NCBI GenBank assembly: GCA_017622555.1
Contig: JAGAQV010000001.1
Location: 1-64,000 of the forward strand
Reading direction: 5' to 3'
Source: Clostridia bacterium
GTDB lineage: Bacteria > Bacillota > Clostridia > Oscillospirales > Acutalibacteraceae
DNA length: 64,000 nucleotides
Under the pieces are notes generated by a model. That model did no database searches. It worked only from the letters and a program-made list of their open reading frames with translations, and was not told the DNA's origin. This document shows, piece by piece, positions 14,301 through 23,704 of the stretch; position 1 is the stretch's first letter, and the number at the start of each line of letters is the position of its first letter. Both the position numbers and the translations under genes were made by a program.

Positions 14301-16491
14301 TTGAAACGCCTCCTTCTACAAGCTTATAGGAAACGGCATCAATTGTAATACCGTCATATTCTACTGCATTATCATCATAATTGATAATAATTTTTGAACC
14401 ATTTTCAAATTCAACAATTCTTAAGTCTTTTGATACGGTAGTATGCTTAGCAATTTTACCCTCAGTTTTAGCATAAAAATCACGATAGGCATTAACCTCT
14501 TTTAAAATGTTTTCTTCCAAGGCTGAAAGGTCAGCACCGTAAAGAATATCAAGAGGTGTATCCTTAACGTCTTTATATTCCTTACCGATTACGGTATATG
14601 TAGGTGCAGAAGCACTTTCAAGCATTAAAAGCTTCATTTCAGGAATATTGTTAGTAAGGTTTATTGAAACCGTGCTGTAATTTTTTAAACCATTAAGCAC
14701 TAACTGAACAAACGGAATGTCCAAATCAAAGCAAGTAAAGTTACTTGAACGAAGCGGCATGCCATAAGCATAATCGGTAAAGTTAAGGGCATAAGCCGCA
14801 GGACTCTGAAGCGCAATGCTAATTCCCTGCTTCTTCATATTGCCAAGAATTTCAGTGTAATTGTTTGCTACACTTACAATATCACAGCCCTTGCCGTCAC
14901 GTGAAGAGTATGGCGAATTACCGATAGTAAGCGGTGCGGCAGCTGTAATTCCGTTTTTGTTAAGTGATTTAATATAAGAATTACCGGCCTTTAAAAGCTT
15001 TGTAGGAATAAGATAACGGAGTTTGGGATAATCCTTATTTTCTTCATAGTTACCGTATAAATAGTAAAGCTTATTAACAGGCTTTACGTCAACCGAACGG
15101 GCATTGTGCCAATAGGTTGTATAGCCCCATTTGCTCTTATCAAAAAGAACGAATTCACAAACGGGAAAAACTTCGGAATTAAGTTCTTTTGCAGCCTTTA
15201 CAAACGCCTTATAATCCTTAATACCGCCAAGCTTTGAATTAACTGCAAACTTAGTATCAATCACACCGCCAACAGCGCCATCATTATCAAGACCGTTAAG
15301 TATCATAACAGCATTACCGTTAAGCTTTGATACAAAATCAATACATTCGTCAAAGGTAGTTAAGTTTTCATTAGCCTTATAAGGAATACCTAAGAAGTGC
15401 TTTGTCTTTTTAACGGACATAAATGTTTCTATATAAACCTTATCAGAAATTTTATCAGCCTTCAAGCCGTCAGCAACAAGCTTTTCACGCGTTTTGGCGG
15501 CCATATCGTTATAATCACCATTTGACGCTAAAATGTTATATGAAACTGAAAAGCTTTCGCCTGCAGCAGTATTGTTAGCAAGCATTGTTGCAGAAACAGG
15601 AAATTGAGTATTTTCAAGCATTGTAATGAATGCGGAAGAACGATAAACAAATGACATATAACCATAATTATACGCATTAGCAGCGGTTGCCGAAGTTGCA
15701 TTAATCATAGCAGCTGCCGCACCGTCTTCAACATACAATAAAATGTTGCTGGAGTTAACACCCTCGGTCGCCTCTTTATGAATACCAATTATAGGAAGAA
15801 GCACACTTTGTGTGTTAACAGTCATGGTTTTACGGTTAGTGATAGGGTCTGTACCATAAACCTTCTGAGTGTAAAGGGTTGTACCTTTGCCATTATTGAA
15901 GTTGATTAAAGCACCACTGCCATCAGGCACAAGAATATATCCCTTTTCTTCCCTGTCAGCCGCATTAAAATATGGTAAAATTGAAATCTTAACAATTGAG
16001 AAAATACCATTTTCCTTAATACTGTCAAGCGGTATTGTTGCAACAAATGAATTACCTTCCAAGGTGTAAACAAGTGATAAATCAATTTCTTCAGCGGGGA
16101 ATGAATACTTTACCGTAATTGACTTATTGTTTGAGCTTAAACGAATATTTGCAACATTACTTGTAAGAGTAGATGCGGCACCTTTATCGTCTACAACATC
16201 AATTAAAAGCTGTGAAGAAGCACGAGAACGGGAAAGTGCGTCGGTTTTACCCTCCTCATTAAGTTCAAGCGGAGTAGAATAAAATTTATTACCTGTTGAA
16301 AGCTCAGTAAGAGTTATACCACCCTTGCTTTCATCAACCGCAAGACTTATCTTATCATTTGAAATAACTACGGCACCGTCAACCAAATCGGCCGATTCAA
16401 CAGCAGACACGGGAAAAATACAGCCAGTTACAAGCAAAGAAAGCATCATGAAAGCTGAAACTAGCAATTTAATATTTTTAAATTTATTCAT
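14293..16491 (-). CDS. DUF5696 domain lipoprotein
   Basis: The protein is about 732 residues from ATG 16491 (GGAGGG upstream). A lipobox-like LLVTGC follows the signal helix. The N-terminal third (about 50-300) reads as a beta-sandwich, starting VVISNDKISLAVDESKGGITL, like the mutarotase-type domains of GH31/GH101-like enzymes. The rest has alternating helix/strand segments consistent with a barrel, including AVMILNGLDNDGA and EVFPVCEFVLFD. I recognise it as DUF5696, a family with no settled function that often sits beside carbohydrate ABC transporters. A glycosidase or glycan-binding role is inferred only. It lies between two pairs of permeases. Confidence 0.7.
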   Translation of the reverse strand: MNKFKNIKLLVSAFMMLSLLVTGCIFPVSAVESADLVDGAVVISNDKISLAVDESKGGITLTELSTGNKFYSTPLELNEEGKTDALSRSRASSQLLIDVVDDKGAASTLTSNVANIRLSSNNKSITVKYSFPAEEIDLSLVYTLEGNSFVATIPLDSIKENGIFSIVKISILPYFNAADREEKGYILVPDGSGALINFNNGKGTTLYTQKVYGTDPITNRKTMTVNTQSVLLPIIGIHKEATEGVNSSNILLYVEDGAAAAMINATSATAANAYNYGYMSFVYRSSAFITMLENTQFPVSATMLANNTAAGESFSVSYNILASNGDYNDMAAKTREKLVADGLKADKISDKVYIETFMSVKKTKHFLGIPYKANENLTTFDECIDFVSKLNGNAVMILNGLDNDGAVGGVIDTKFAVNSKLGGIKDYKAFVKAAKELNSEVFPVCEFVLFDKSKWGYTTYWHNARSVDVKPVNKLYYLYGNYEENKDYPKLRYLIPTKLLKAGNSYIKSLNKNGITAAAPLTIGNSPYSSRDGKGCDIVSVANNYTEILGNMKKQGISIALQSPAAYALNFTDYAYGMPLRSSNFTCFDLDIPFVQLVLNGLKNYSTVSINLTNNIPEMKLLMLESASAPTYTVIGKEYKDVKDTPLDILYGADLSALEENILKEVNAYRDFYAKTEGKIAKHTTVSKDLRIVEFENGSKIIINYDDNAVEYDGITIDAVSYKLVEGGVSNE

Positions 16492-16501
16492 AATACCCTC
16501 C

Positions 16502-18589
16502 TTACCGCAAAATTCCAATAATTTCTCTGATAACTGCTGTGCAGAAGTCAATAAACTGTTGCCACAAGCTAAAGAATACTAAAACTAAGAACACAATTAC
16601 AAAAATACCAAGAAGCGTTGCTAAAACCAAAACTAAGGTTAAGACAATATTTGCTTCATGAATTTTTGAAAGGCCAATGAAAAGAATCATCACACCCCAA
16701 GCAATTGCCAAAACGGTGATGATGGTCATAAACATACCTTCTTCATCCGTTAAGAAGTTGCTAAGAATAGTATTTAAAATACTTGAAACAATATAGGGTA
16801 AAATTGCAAGCGAGGTAACAGTTGCAATTTGTGAAAGCTTACCCGAAAGACTAAACATAGTACAAATTAACCAGTTTGAAAGAATGAATAAAACAAACAA
16901 GCCAACTGAGCCTATGAACAAAAGTCGAATATCCATTTTTGCGGGGTCATTTACATTAAAGATAAAGCCACGCATTTGATATGTGAATACCTTTTCAAAG
17001 AACCAAAGTGCCGCAACAAAGGGAGCAATCCAAAAAGAGCCCTTTGTATTATTAACAAATGCCATCATATCACGAACAGGATGTGCAAGCGATAGCATTA
17101 AGCGGCGGAAATATCCATCCGGTACTTCGTAATCGTAGCCAATTTTCTTCTTCTTTCGGAATTTGAAGAAAATGAAAAGGCCAACTGCAATAACAATTAT
17201 TACGATAAATATTACGTCAAACCATTCTGAAATAAGACGAGTGCGATATTCCTGGAATGCACGAGAATAGTCAACACGACTTTGACCTAGCTTGAAGTAT
17301 TTCATAGCGCCTTTATAATCTTCGAGATTAATAAGTGAACGACCAATTGATACGTAAGCAGTTTCAAAAGCGCCGTTTTGAACTAAAACTGATTCCCAAA
17401 GGTCAATTGATTCATTGTAAAGACCTTTAAGATATGAACGAGAAGCATCTAAAACAGTTTTACCGTAGTCGTTAACGGTAAACATTGTAATCGTGTTAGT
17501 CGCTTGATCCAAAACATATACATAGTCGCTATATGATGCAATTGCTACAGGTGTTTTAAAGGTACCAACTTGGTTACCAAGAGTACCAAAGGATAACAAG
17601 AAGCTACCCTCAGTATCGTAAACGAATACACGACCAAGTGCTAAGTCAAGTGCTGCAAAAACACCTTCACCAATACTGGTAACATCTGTAAAGGTTGTAG
17701 ATACTACATTCTCACCAATCTCAGAGGTTTCGAGATCACCAAATACCGTTTCAAGTGGGAAAATATTATTACCCTTTGCATTAAGACGACGAATACTTTC
17801 AGTCTTGTCAGTACCCGAAACCGAGCAGGCAAGCAAATAACCTTCCTCATCAATATCAAGTCCTGAATATTCAACAGGAACATAACGGCTTTGAGATGTC
17901 TTAAGATCCTCGCTTAAAAGCTTTTTCCACATATAATTGAAAAGCACCGTAGCAGTCATTTCAATTTTATTAGAACCACAGAAACCAAGAAATTCGCCAT
18001 ATTGGTTGAGCATAAGCACACCGGAATAAACGTGCTGACAAAGAATATAAACCGTTTCCTCGTCGCTTACAACGACTTTAGTTGGGCGGAACTCAGTTGA
18101 TTCGGGAATAAGTGAGGTTTCAGGACGGGTAAACACATTTACAACGTTACCGTCCTTATCAGAAACTAGTATTCTTCCCTGCTCGGTATCAGCGATATAA
18201 ATAAGCTTTTCATCGCCTGTTTTGTGAATATATATACCCTGTGCCTTGCTAAAGTTTACAGGCTCACCGTCCTTATTTAAGGTCAAGGTAGACTTAAGCT
18301 GCAAATTTACGTCAAGTATATAAATTGAGCTGTTGTCCGAATCCAAAACATAGAGGTTACCCTCTTTATCAAAGTCCATATCATAAAGACGGCCGATAGA
18401 TGAAAGACCCAAAACGTTTTGATTTACAACCTTTTCTGGTTCATAACCAACAGGCGCGGGATTTGACTTATCGTATGAGTCGTAAATATAACCTTGATAA
18501 GGTGTATCGGAAAGGGCGGCCGCAGGTGTTATTAATAAAACCGTAAGGGCCAGGGCGATTGCAGCAATACTTAAAATTTTCTTTTTCAT
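16502..18589 (-). CDS. NHL-repeat / TPR-like / YIP1-domain membrane protein
   Basis: The protein is 695 residues from ATG 18589. A signal peptide (about 1-26) is followed by a beta-propeller region with NHL-like units such as LYDMDFDKEGNLYVLDSDN and ASYSDYVYVLDQATN (about 40-385). Next come a short TPR-like helical stretch (SYLKGLYNESIDLWESVL, then GRSLINLEDYKGAMKYFKLG), one transmembrane helix with a basic cytosolic flank (FRKKKKIGYDYE), and a C-terminal multi-pass YIP1-type domain. The propeller would be outside and the YIP1 domain in the membrane. The role is unknown; its place between permease genes suggests it helps the transporter assemble or sense substrate. Confidence 0.72.
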   Translation of the reverse strand: MKKKILSIAAIALALTVLLITPAAALSDTPYQGYIYDSYDKSNPAPVGYEPEKVVNQNVLGLSSIGRLYDMDFDKEGNLYVLDSDNSSIYILDVNLQLKSTLTLNKDGEPVNFSKAQGIYIHKTGDEKLIYIADTEQGRILVSDKDGNVVNVFTRPETSLIPESTEFRPTKVVVSDEETVYILCQHVYSGVLMLNQYGEFLGFCGSNKIEMTATVLFNYMWKKLLSEDLKTSQSRYVPVEYSGLDIDEEGYLLACSVSGTDKTESIRRLNAKGNNIFPLETVFGDLETSEIGENVVSTTFTDVTSIGEGVFAALDLALGRVFVYDTEGSFLLSFGTLGNQVGTFKTPVAIASYSDYVYVLDQATNTITMFTVNDYGKTVLDASRSYLKGLYNESIDLWESVLVQNGAFETAYVSIGRSLINLEDYKGAMKYFKLGQSRVDYSRAFQEYRTRLISEWFDVIFIVIIVIAVGLFIFFKFRKKKKIGYDYEVPDGYFRRLMLSLAHPVRDMMAFVNNTKGSFWIAPFVAALWFFEKVFTYQMRGFIFNVNDPAKMDIRLLFIGSVGLFVLFILSNWLICTMFSLSGKLSQIATVTSLAILPYIVSSILNTILSNFLTDEEGMFMTIITVLAIAWGVMILFIGLSKIHEANIVLTLVLVLATLLGIFVIVFLVLVFFSLWQQFIDFCTAVIREIIGILR

Positions 18590-18602
18590 ATTACACGCCC
18601 CC

Positions 18603-19478
18603 TTAATCCTTAAGACCTGAATGTGCCATTGTTTCAATAACGCTGTTTTGTGAAACAACAAATATGATAATTGGCGGTATCATAATAAACAAGCTACCTG
18701 CCATTGAAACACCGACACGTGCAATTCCGGCCGCAACAATTTCAGAAATTGCGCTTTGCAAAAGCTTTAACTGTTCGTCAAAAACAATACCGCCGGGATT
18801 TGAATTCCAAACATTTTGGAAAGCGAAAACCAAAAGCGTCATCCAAGCAGGCTTTACAGTCGGCATAACGATGGTTGTAAAAATTCTGAAATATGAAGCA
18901 CCGTCAATACCTGCCGATTCAATTAATGCGGATGGTAATTGGTCCATAAACTGCTTCATAAGGAAAAGGCCTAACGACATTGGAAGTACGGGTAAAATAT
19001 ACCCCCAATATGTATTAAGTAAACCAAGCTTTGCCATAATAACGTACTGTGGCAAAGAAAGTACAACGCCATTAAACAAAAGTGCTGTTACAACCAATTT
19101 GAACATCCAATTAATGCGAATATTAAACTTTGAAAATACAAACGCACACATTGATGCCAAAATAATATGACCAACAGTTGCAACACCACTTACAAACACA
19201 CTGTTAAACACATAGCGGCTAAAAGGCACCCAAAGGTTAGCAGCCAATGAAAACAGCATTTCAATATTTTCGGTGGTGGGGCGGCGGACAAAGAAGCGTG
19301 GCGGATAAGCATAAAGCTCATCAATAGGCTTCAAAGAGCTTATTACCGCATATAAAAGCGGTAACACCATGAACGCACCAAGCAAAGCCAAAAATAAGAA
19401 AATTCCGACTGTGCCGGCAAGCGAACGGCTTCCCCTCCTATTTTTCTTTTTTATTTTTAAAGAAGGCAAAATCATCAT
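18603..19478 (-). CDS. CUT1-family carbohydrate ABC transporter permease (MalG-like, second pair)
   Basis: A 291-residue protein with a basic N terminus (LKIKKKNRRGSRSLAG), six membrane segments and the coupling loop ESAGIDGASYFRIFTTIVMP. MKQFMDQLPSALIESAGIDG is typical of MalG subunits. Two tandem ATGs (19478, 19475) follow GAGGG very closely, and a TTG at 19469 has better spacing, so the start is uncertain by a few codons. It pairs with the permease at 19521. Confidence 0.88.
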   Translation of the reverse strand: MMILPSLKIKKKNRRGSRSLAGTVGIFLFLALLGAFMVLPLLYAVISSLKPIDELYAYPPRFFVRRPTTENIEMLFSLAANLWVPFSRYVFNSVFVSGVATVGHIILASMCAFVFSKFNIRINWMFKLVVTALLFNGVVLSLPQYVIMAKLGLLNTYWGYILPVLPMSLGLFLMKQFMDQLPSALIESAGIDGASYFRIFTTIVMPTVKPAWMTLLVFAFQNVWNSNPGGIVFDEQLKLLQSAISEIVAAGIARVGVSMAGSLFIMIPPIIIFVVSQNSVIETMAHSGLKD

Positions 19479-19520
19479 CCCTCATTCAATAGAATTTTTA
19501 ATTACAAGCTTTTCTCAATA

Positions 19521-20480
19521 TTAAGTGTCAGAAACGTAGCTTAAAAGAATATCTATAAGCTTACGTGCACCAAGCATTATCAGGAACAATATTACTGATA
19601 TTGCACAGGCGTAGCCCATTTCGTAACGGATATTACCATAGTCGGTAATATGAAGCACGATTGTATGAGCCGAGTAGTTTGTACTGGGCAAACCACAAAG
19701 AGACTGAGAAACCGCACTTACTGAGAAGGAGCTAACAATTTGCATAACCGCACTAAACAACAACTGTGGTTTTAAAAGTGGGAATGTAATATAGAAAAAT
19801 TCTTGATAACGGTTTTTAATACCGTCAACGTCGCCTGCTTCGTAAAGGGATTTATCAATACCCTGAAAGCCTGCAATAAATGAAAGGAAGCTGGTACCAA
19901 GGCTCATCCAAACTTGAACAATCATTACAACTGCAAGAGTATATTCCTCATCGGATAGCCACTGGATGGGCTCGTAAATAACACCCATCTTTGTAAGGAT
20001 ACCATTAATAAAGCCGTACGAGTCACCGCTGAAAAGGTATTGCCAAATAAAATATACCGAGGATGAAAGTGACGGTGCATAGAAAACCAAGGTCATAAGC
20101 ACACGCAAATATCGCGGCAATTCATTGATAAACCATGCAATAATAAGACACAAAAAATAGCTTAAAGGGCCTGTTATTACGGCAAATATCAAAGTATTTT
20201 TAATTGATTTTAAAAATACAGTATCGGCTACAATAAGGTTAAAGTAGTTATTAAAGCCAATAAAGGTTGGTGTTTCAAGCATATTGTAATAGAAAAAGCT
20301 TAAAACAACCGCTGAAACAATTGGCAAAATTGTGAAGATGAAGAAGCCGAGTAAATAAGGCGCTGTCATTAAATACAATTGCCAGTTTTTTGCTATGTCT
20401 TTATGGTAAGGGATTTTACCCTTTTTGGTATATTCTTTACTCAAGGCCAAATTCCTCACGTTTCCTTTGGATTTCCGCAT
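19521..20480 (-). CDS. CUT1-family carbohydrate ABC transporter permease (MalF-like, second pair)
   Basis: About 319 residues with LYLMTAPYLLGFFIFTILPI as the first membrane segment and the EAA loop EAGDVDGIKNRYQEFFYITFP. The gene overlaps the end of the binding-protein gene. ATG 20480 gives a 44-base overlap with only a weak RBS. A TTG at 20444, with GAGGA 8 bases upstream and touching the previous stop, is an equally good start and would shorten the cytosolic N terminus. Confidence 0.87.
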   Translation of the reverse strand: MRKSKGNVRNLALSKEYTKKGKIPYHKDIAKNWQLYLMTAPYLLGFFIFTILPIVSAVVLSFFYYNMLETPTFIGFNNYFNLIVADTVFLKSIKNTLIFAVITGPLSYFLCLIIAWFINELPRYLRVLMTLVFYAPSLSSSVYFIWQYLFSGDSYGFINGILTKMGVIYEPIQWLSDEEYTLAVVMIVQVWMSLGTSFLSFIAGFQGIDKSLYEAGDVDGIKNRYQEFFYITFPLLKPQLLFSAVMQIVSSFSVSAVSQSLCGLPSTNYSAHTIVLHITDYGNIRYEMGYACAISVILFLIMLGARKLIDILLSYVSDT

Positions 20481-23334
20481 CAACGCTTAACTTCCAGCTA
20501 AGCAAAGATTCACGAGCATTACGGTTATTATAAACAACGTCGCGGAATGCGTTGTCAAGATCACGAGTTAAGTAATAACCACCGGGAGCTTCAGGAATTT
20601 CCTGAATTTCTTCCCATGCTGTCATAAGGTTTTTATATTCCTTACCACTCCAAGAAAGATTCTTGAAGGCTTCACGGTTAGCGGTAGCAACACGGCCAAC
20701 AACACCCAAAACAGCTTCAACGTCTAAAGCGTAACGGGTTTGTGCTTCGGCTGAGCACCACCATTTAAGGAAGGTCCAAGCAGGCTCAACGTTACCATTA
20801 TCCTCAGCGGCACGAAGCATAACTGAAGCCGAACCAGAACCACCCTGTGCACGAGAAATAGTGCCATCCTCTTGCACAGTACCTGGAATCGGAACCATTT
20901 CCCAAAGACCTGCAATTTCGGGAGCTGCTGCGCTTAAACGGTTGTATTCTGTATACATTGCAAGACCAAGCGGCATATCACCCGAACGGAAGCGGTTATA
21001 AAAGTCATAGGTTACCTGCGAATCCATCTTGGTGTAAATATCAGTCCAAATTTGGAAAGCATCAAGTGCTTCGGCAGTACCAAGGTCTGTAGCAGATAAA
21101 TTATCATTATAAAATCTACCGCCGTTTTGTAAAAGTAAGGCCGAGAAGATATTTCTTGAACCCATACCGTTATCAACAGAACCAGTGGCATCAACTGCAG
21201 TATAAGGAAGACCAACCTCCATATTATTGGACTGAATAACCTTCATAACGTCCCAAAATTCTTCCCATGTGTTAGGAACCTTTAATTCTAATTCCTGTAA
21301 AATGTCCTTACGGTAGAACATCATATAGAAGTTTTGAGTATCAGGCACGGCATAAATTGCTCCGTTTAATGTATAAGGAGTGAATGCGGTTTCCTGGAAG
21401 CGTGCTTTAATTTCATCAAAACCGTCAAGCTTTGAAATATCGTAAAGCGCGCCACGAAGTGCAAGGTTAACCGGTTGACCACGACCTATCATAAGTGAAA
21501 TGTCAGGCGCACGGCCCGAAAGATAAGCCTGAATAACGCTTGCGTTTGTAATTTTAAGGTCAACACCAATGTTATACTGAGGTGTGAAAAGGTCGTTTAT
21601 CATAGCATTGATAACGTTTGCCTGGTCACGACCCGAATTTACCCAAACGGTAATTACGTCATCATAGGTTGAATTATCAGCAAAGTTGCTGTAATCGGTA
21701 ATGAATGAATAGAAGAAAGCCTTTACTTCACGCCAAACAGCACCGAAGAAATTATCGTTAATTGCGGGCTTTTCAGCATTGGGCTGGCAAACATAAATAT
21801 AGTCAAGAAGTAACGGTTGTTCCTTAAGCTCAAGTACCCAAGATGAAAGTGAACCGATGTTACCGCTAAAGGTGTCAAGACGGTGTGGAATAGTAGATGG
21901 AGTATCAATCATATCCTCAATGTTATAAATCAAAACATTGATAATATCACTTACATCACGGTCACTGCCGATAATTTTCTTAATATTTGAATATTCCTTT
22001 TCGAGTTCTTTTGCGGAGCTTTCCAACGTGGGAAGAAGCTCAGGAATTTCTTTGTCAAGGTAGTAGTCACGGTACATATCAGGCTCGGTACCGGTAATCA
22101 TAAGACATTTTCGGTATAGGCTGTTAAGCTCAACAACAATAGAGTTAAGGTTTGCAATAGAATCACTTAAAGCACCGACTACATTTTCCAAACGAACAGT
22201 GTGCTTACCCTTAGTCAAGTGAATATAAAGGGTTTCGCCTTTTTCATTAGAAAGTGATCTACCCTGCCAGCTGTTTGAATAGCTAAAGGAGATTAAGTCA
22301 GCTTCTTCAAAAGGAACCTCACCATCAACAAGCAAACGTCTATGTGAAGGAATACCCGATTTATAAGATTGCTTAAAGCGCAAGAAAATTTCATAATAGC
22401 CGTCATTTGGAACATCGACTTCCCATTCGAGCCATTGGCCCGCATAAGACCATGTGCCGCCGCCAATAACATTTAAAACAGTTTTGGTGTAGTTAAAGGG
22501 ACTATTTTTAGTAGAGGTACGGTCAGTAGAAGCAACCATATTTTGTTCAGACTTTTTAAAGGTGTCCTCTGCTTCATATTTTTTACCCCAATTGCCATCA
22601 ACAATTTCACCGTTTTCGGCCAAATACTCTTCATAAGTTAAATGCTCTTCTGGAGCACAAAGTGTTATACCTGCAAGAGCAAAAGGCTCATTAAAGGAAT
22701 AAACTACAATGCTGTGCTTTCCTGCAGTCAAATAAACCAAGAAGGGTTGGTCAGTAACACCCGAATCACTTGTGGCAAATTTTTCATTCCAGTCAAAAAT
22801 TTCAACTTGTGTTGTGTTATAATCGTTACCAGCCGAATCCTTGCGAATACCATCAGATGAATTATATGTACGGTTTAATGAAAACGAAGTTAGGTCGGAA
22901 TATGGAAAACCGTCATCAACCTGAAGACCAAGATTAATTTTGTTACCCGAACCCTTGAGTGGATAGTAGGTAAACATTACTGAATAAAAAGCATCGGCGG
23001 GGACATCCACCTCATAAGAGATGCTACCTACAGCACTTTCCCATTTAATTACGTTTTCTTTGCCTTCAAAGGAAGCAAGTGTTTCAATTTTGGCATCGTC
23101 AGACACAGCATAGTAATTATCGAGCTTGATATCAATACTATCCTTAGCTAAGGGCTTATCCCCCACCTCAGCCAAATATTTTTGGTAAGTATTGCTTTTA
23201 TCAAGTAAAAGCAAATCAATTTCCTCAGCAGTATAAGGCTCCTTATGGGCCGCACTTACACTGCAAAGCGGCATTAAAACTGTTACCAAAAGAATTGCTG
23301 AAACAGCCAACGCCATTAGTTTTTTAAATCGCAT
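20437..23334 (-). CDS. Very large extracellular solute-binding protein with N-terminal carbohydrate-binding-like modules
   Basis: A 965-residue protein, about twice the usual length of a family 1 binding protein. The signal peptide ends at SVSAA with no lipobox. Two galactose-binding-like beta-sandwich segments follow, at about 85-240 (ISYEVDVPADAFYSVMFTYYP) and 250-405 (WLEWEVDVPNDGYYEIFLRF), then a helical linker. The SBP_bac_1-type domain (about 560-965) contains ISLMIGRGQPVNLALRGALYD, NGAIYAVPDTQNFYMMFYRK and AWTFLKWWCSAEAQTRYA. Without a lipid anchor, retention must come from the modules or from another protein. First gene of the transport operon; the four permeases downstream presumably depend on it. 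Confidence 0.85.
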   Translation of the reverse strand: MRFKKLMALAVSAILLVTVLMPLCSVSAAHKEPYTAEEIDLLLLDKSNTYQKYLAEVGDKPLAKDSIDIKLDNYYAVSDDAKIETLASFEGKENVIKWESAVGSISYEVDVPADAFYSVMFTYYPLKGSGNKINLGLQVDDGFPYSDLTSFSLNRTYNSSDGIRKDSAGNDYNTTQVEIFDWNEKFATSDSGVTDQPFLVYLTAGKHSIVVYSFNEPFALAGITLCAPEEHLTYEEYLAENGEIVDGNWGKKYEAEDTFKKSEQNMVASTDRTSTKNSPFNYTKTVLNVIGGGTWSYAGQWLEWEVDVPNDGYYEIFLRFKQSYKSGIPSHRRLLVDGEVPFEEADLISFSYSNSWQGRSLSNEKGETLYIHLTKGKHTVRLENVVGALSDSIANLNSIVVELNSLYRKCLMITGTEPDMYRDYYLDKEIPELLPTLESSAKELEKEYSNIKKIIGSDRDVSDIINVLIYNIEDMIDTPSTIPHRLDTFSGNIGSLSSWVLELKEQPLLLDYIYVCQPNAEKPAINDNFFGAVWREVKAFFYSFITDYSNFADNSTYDDVITVWVNSGRDQANVINAMINDLFTPQYNIGVDLKITNASVIQAYLSGRAPDISLMIGRGQPVNLALRGALYDISKLDGFDEIKARFQETAFTPYTLNGAIYAVPDTQNFYMMFYRKDILQELELKVPNTWEEFWDVMKVIQSNNMEVGLPYTAVDATGSVDNGMGSRNIFSALLLQNGGRFYNDNLSATDLGTAEALDAFQIWTDIYTKMDSQVTYDFYNRFRSGDMPLGLAMYTEYNRLSAAAPEIAGLWEMVPIPGTVQEDGTISRAQGGSGSASVMLRAAEDNGNVEPAWTFLKWWCSAEAQTRYALDVEAVLGVVGRVATANREAFKNLSWSGKEYKNLMTAWEEIQEIPEAPGGYYLTRDLDNAFRDVVYNNRNARESLLSWKLSVDAEIQRKREEFGLE

Positions 23335-23376
23335 AACACCTGACTCCTAATCATTAAAATAATATATATTAATAGA

Positions 23377-23415
23377 TATATAAATTTTTAAAACGGCGTA
23401 TCAACCGACCGCCGT
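23377..23415 (-). promoter_or_regulatory. Putative promoter with overlapping operator for the transport operon
   Basis: On the minus strand TTGATA (23404-23399), 16 bases and TATATA (23382-23377). The -35 lies inside an inverted repeat with arms ACGGCG (23393-23398) and CGCCGT (23410-23415), which fits a regulator site. The rest of 23335-23661 is AT-rich and noncoding. Confidence 0.45.
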
Positions 23416-23552
23416 AAATTTTCTATAAAATTACACAACTTTTAAAAAATACATATTGCCAAAAATATATAATTTTTTATAAATAAAATTGTAAATAATC
23501 ACTAATTTAATTATAAACTATTTTCGACAAAAAGAAATATTAAATTCTTGTA

Positions 23553-23620
23553 TTTGTGTTATTTTTTTGCCACATTAAATAATATTATTAAATCCACCAA
23601 TTTTAATAATTTGTGTTATT
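23553..23620. repeat. Direct and inverted repeats upstream of the transport operon
   Basis: TTTGTGTTATT occurs at 23553-23563 and 23610-23620. Between them is an inverted repeat with 9-bp arms ATTATTAAA (23584-23592) and TTTAATAAT (23602-23610). The AT-richness makes chance occurrence possible. Confidence 0.4.
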
Positions 23621-23661
23621 GGATAAATGTTAGTATAAAACGTGATTTTACTCTTTTGCAT

Positions 23662-23696
23662 AAAAAACACCCGAAGAGTTTTCGGGTGTTTTTTTA
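23662..23696 (-). terminator. Terminator after the large repeat-domain surface protein
   Basis: The stem AAAAAACACCCGAA with its complement, loop GAGT and T/A-rich flanks. The gene it serves stops at 23705. Confidence 0.88.
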
Positions 23697-23704
23697 ATTA
23701 AAAA

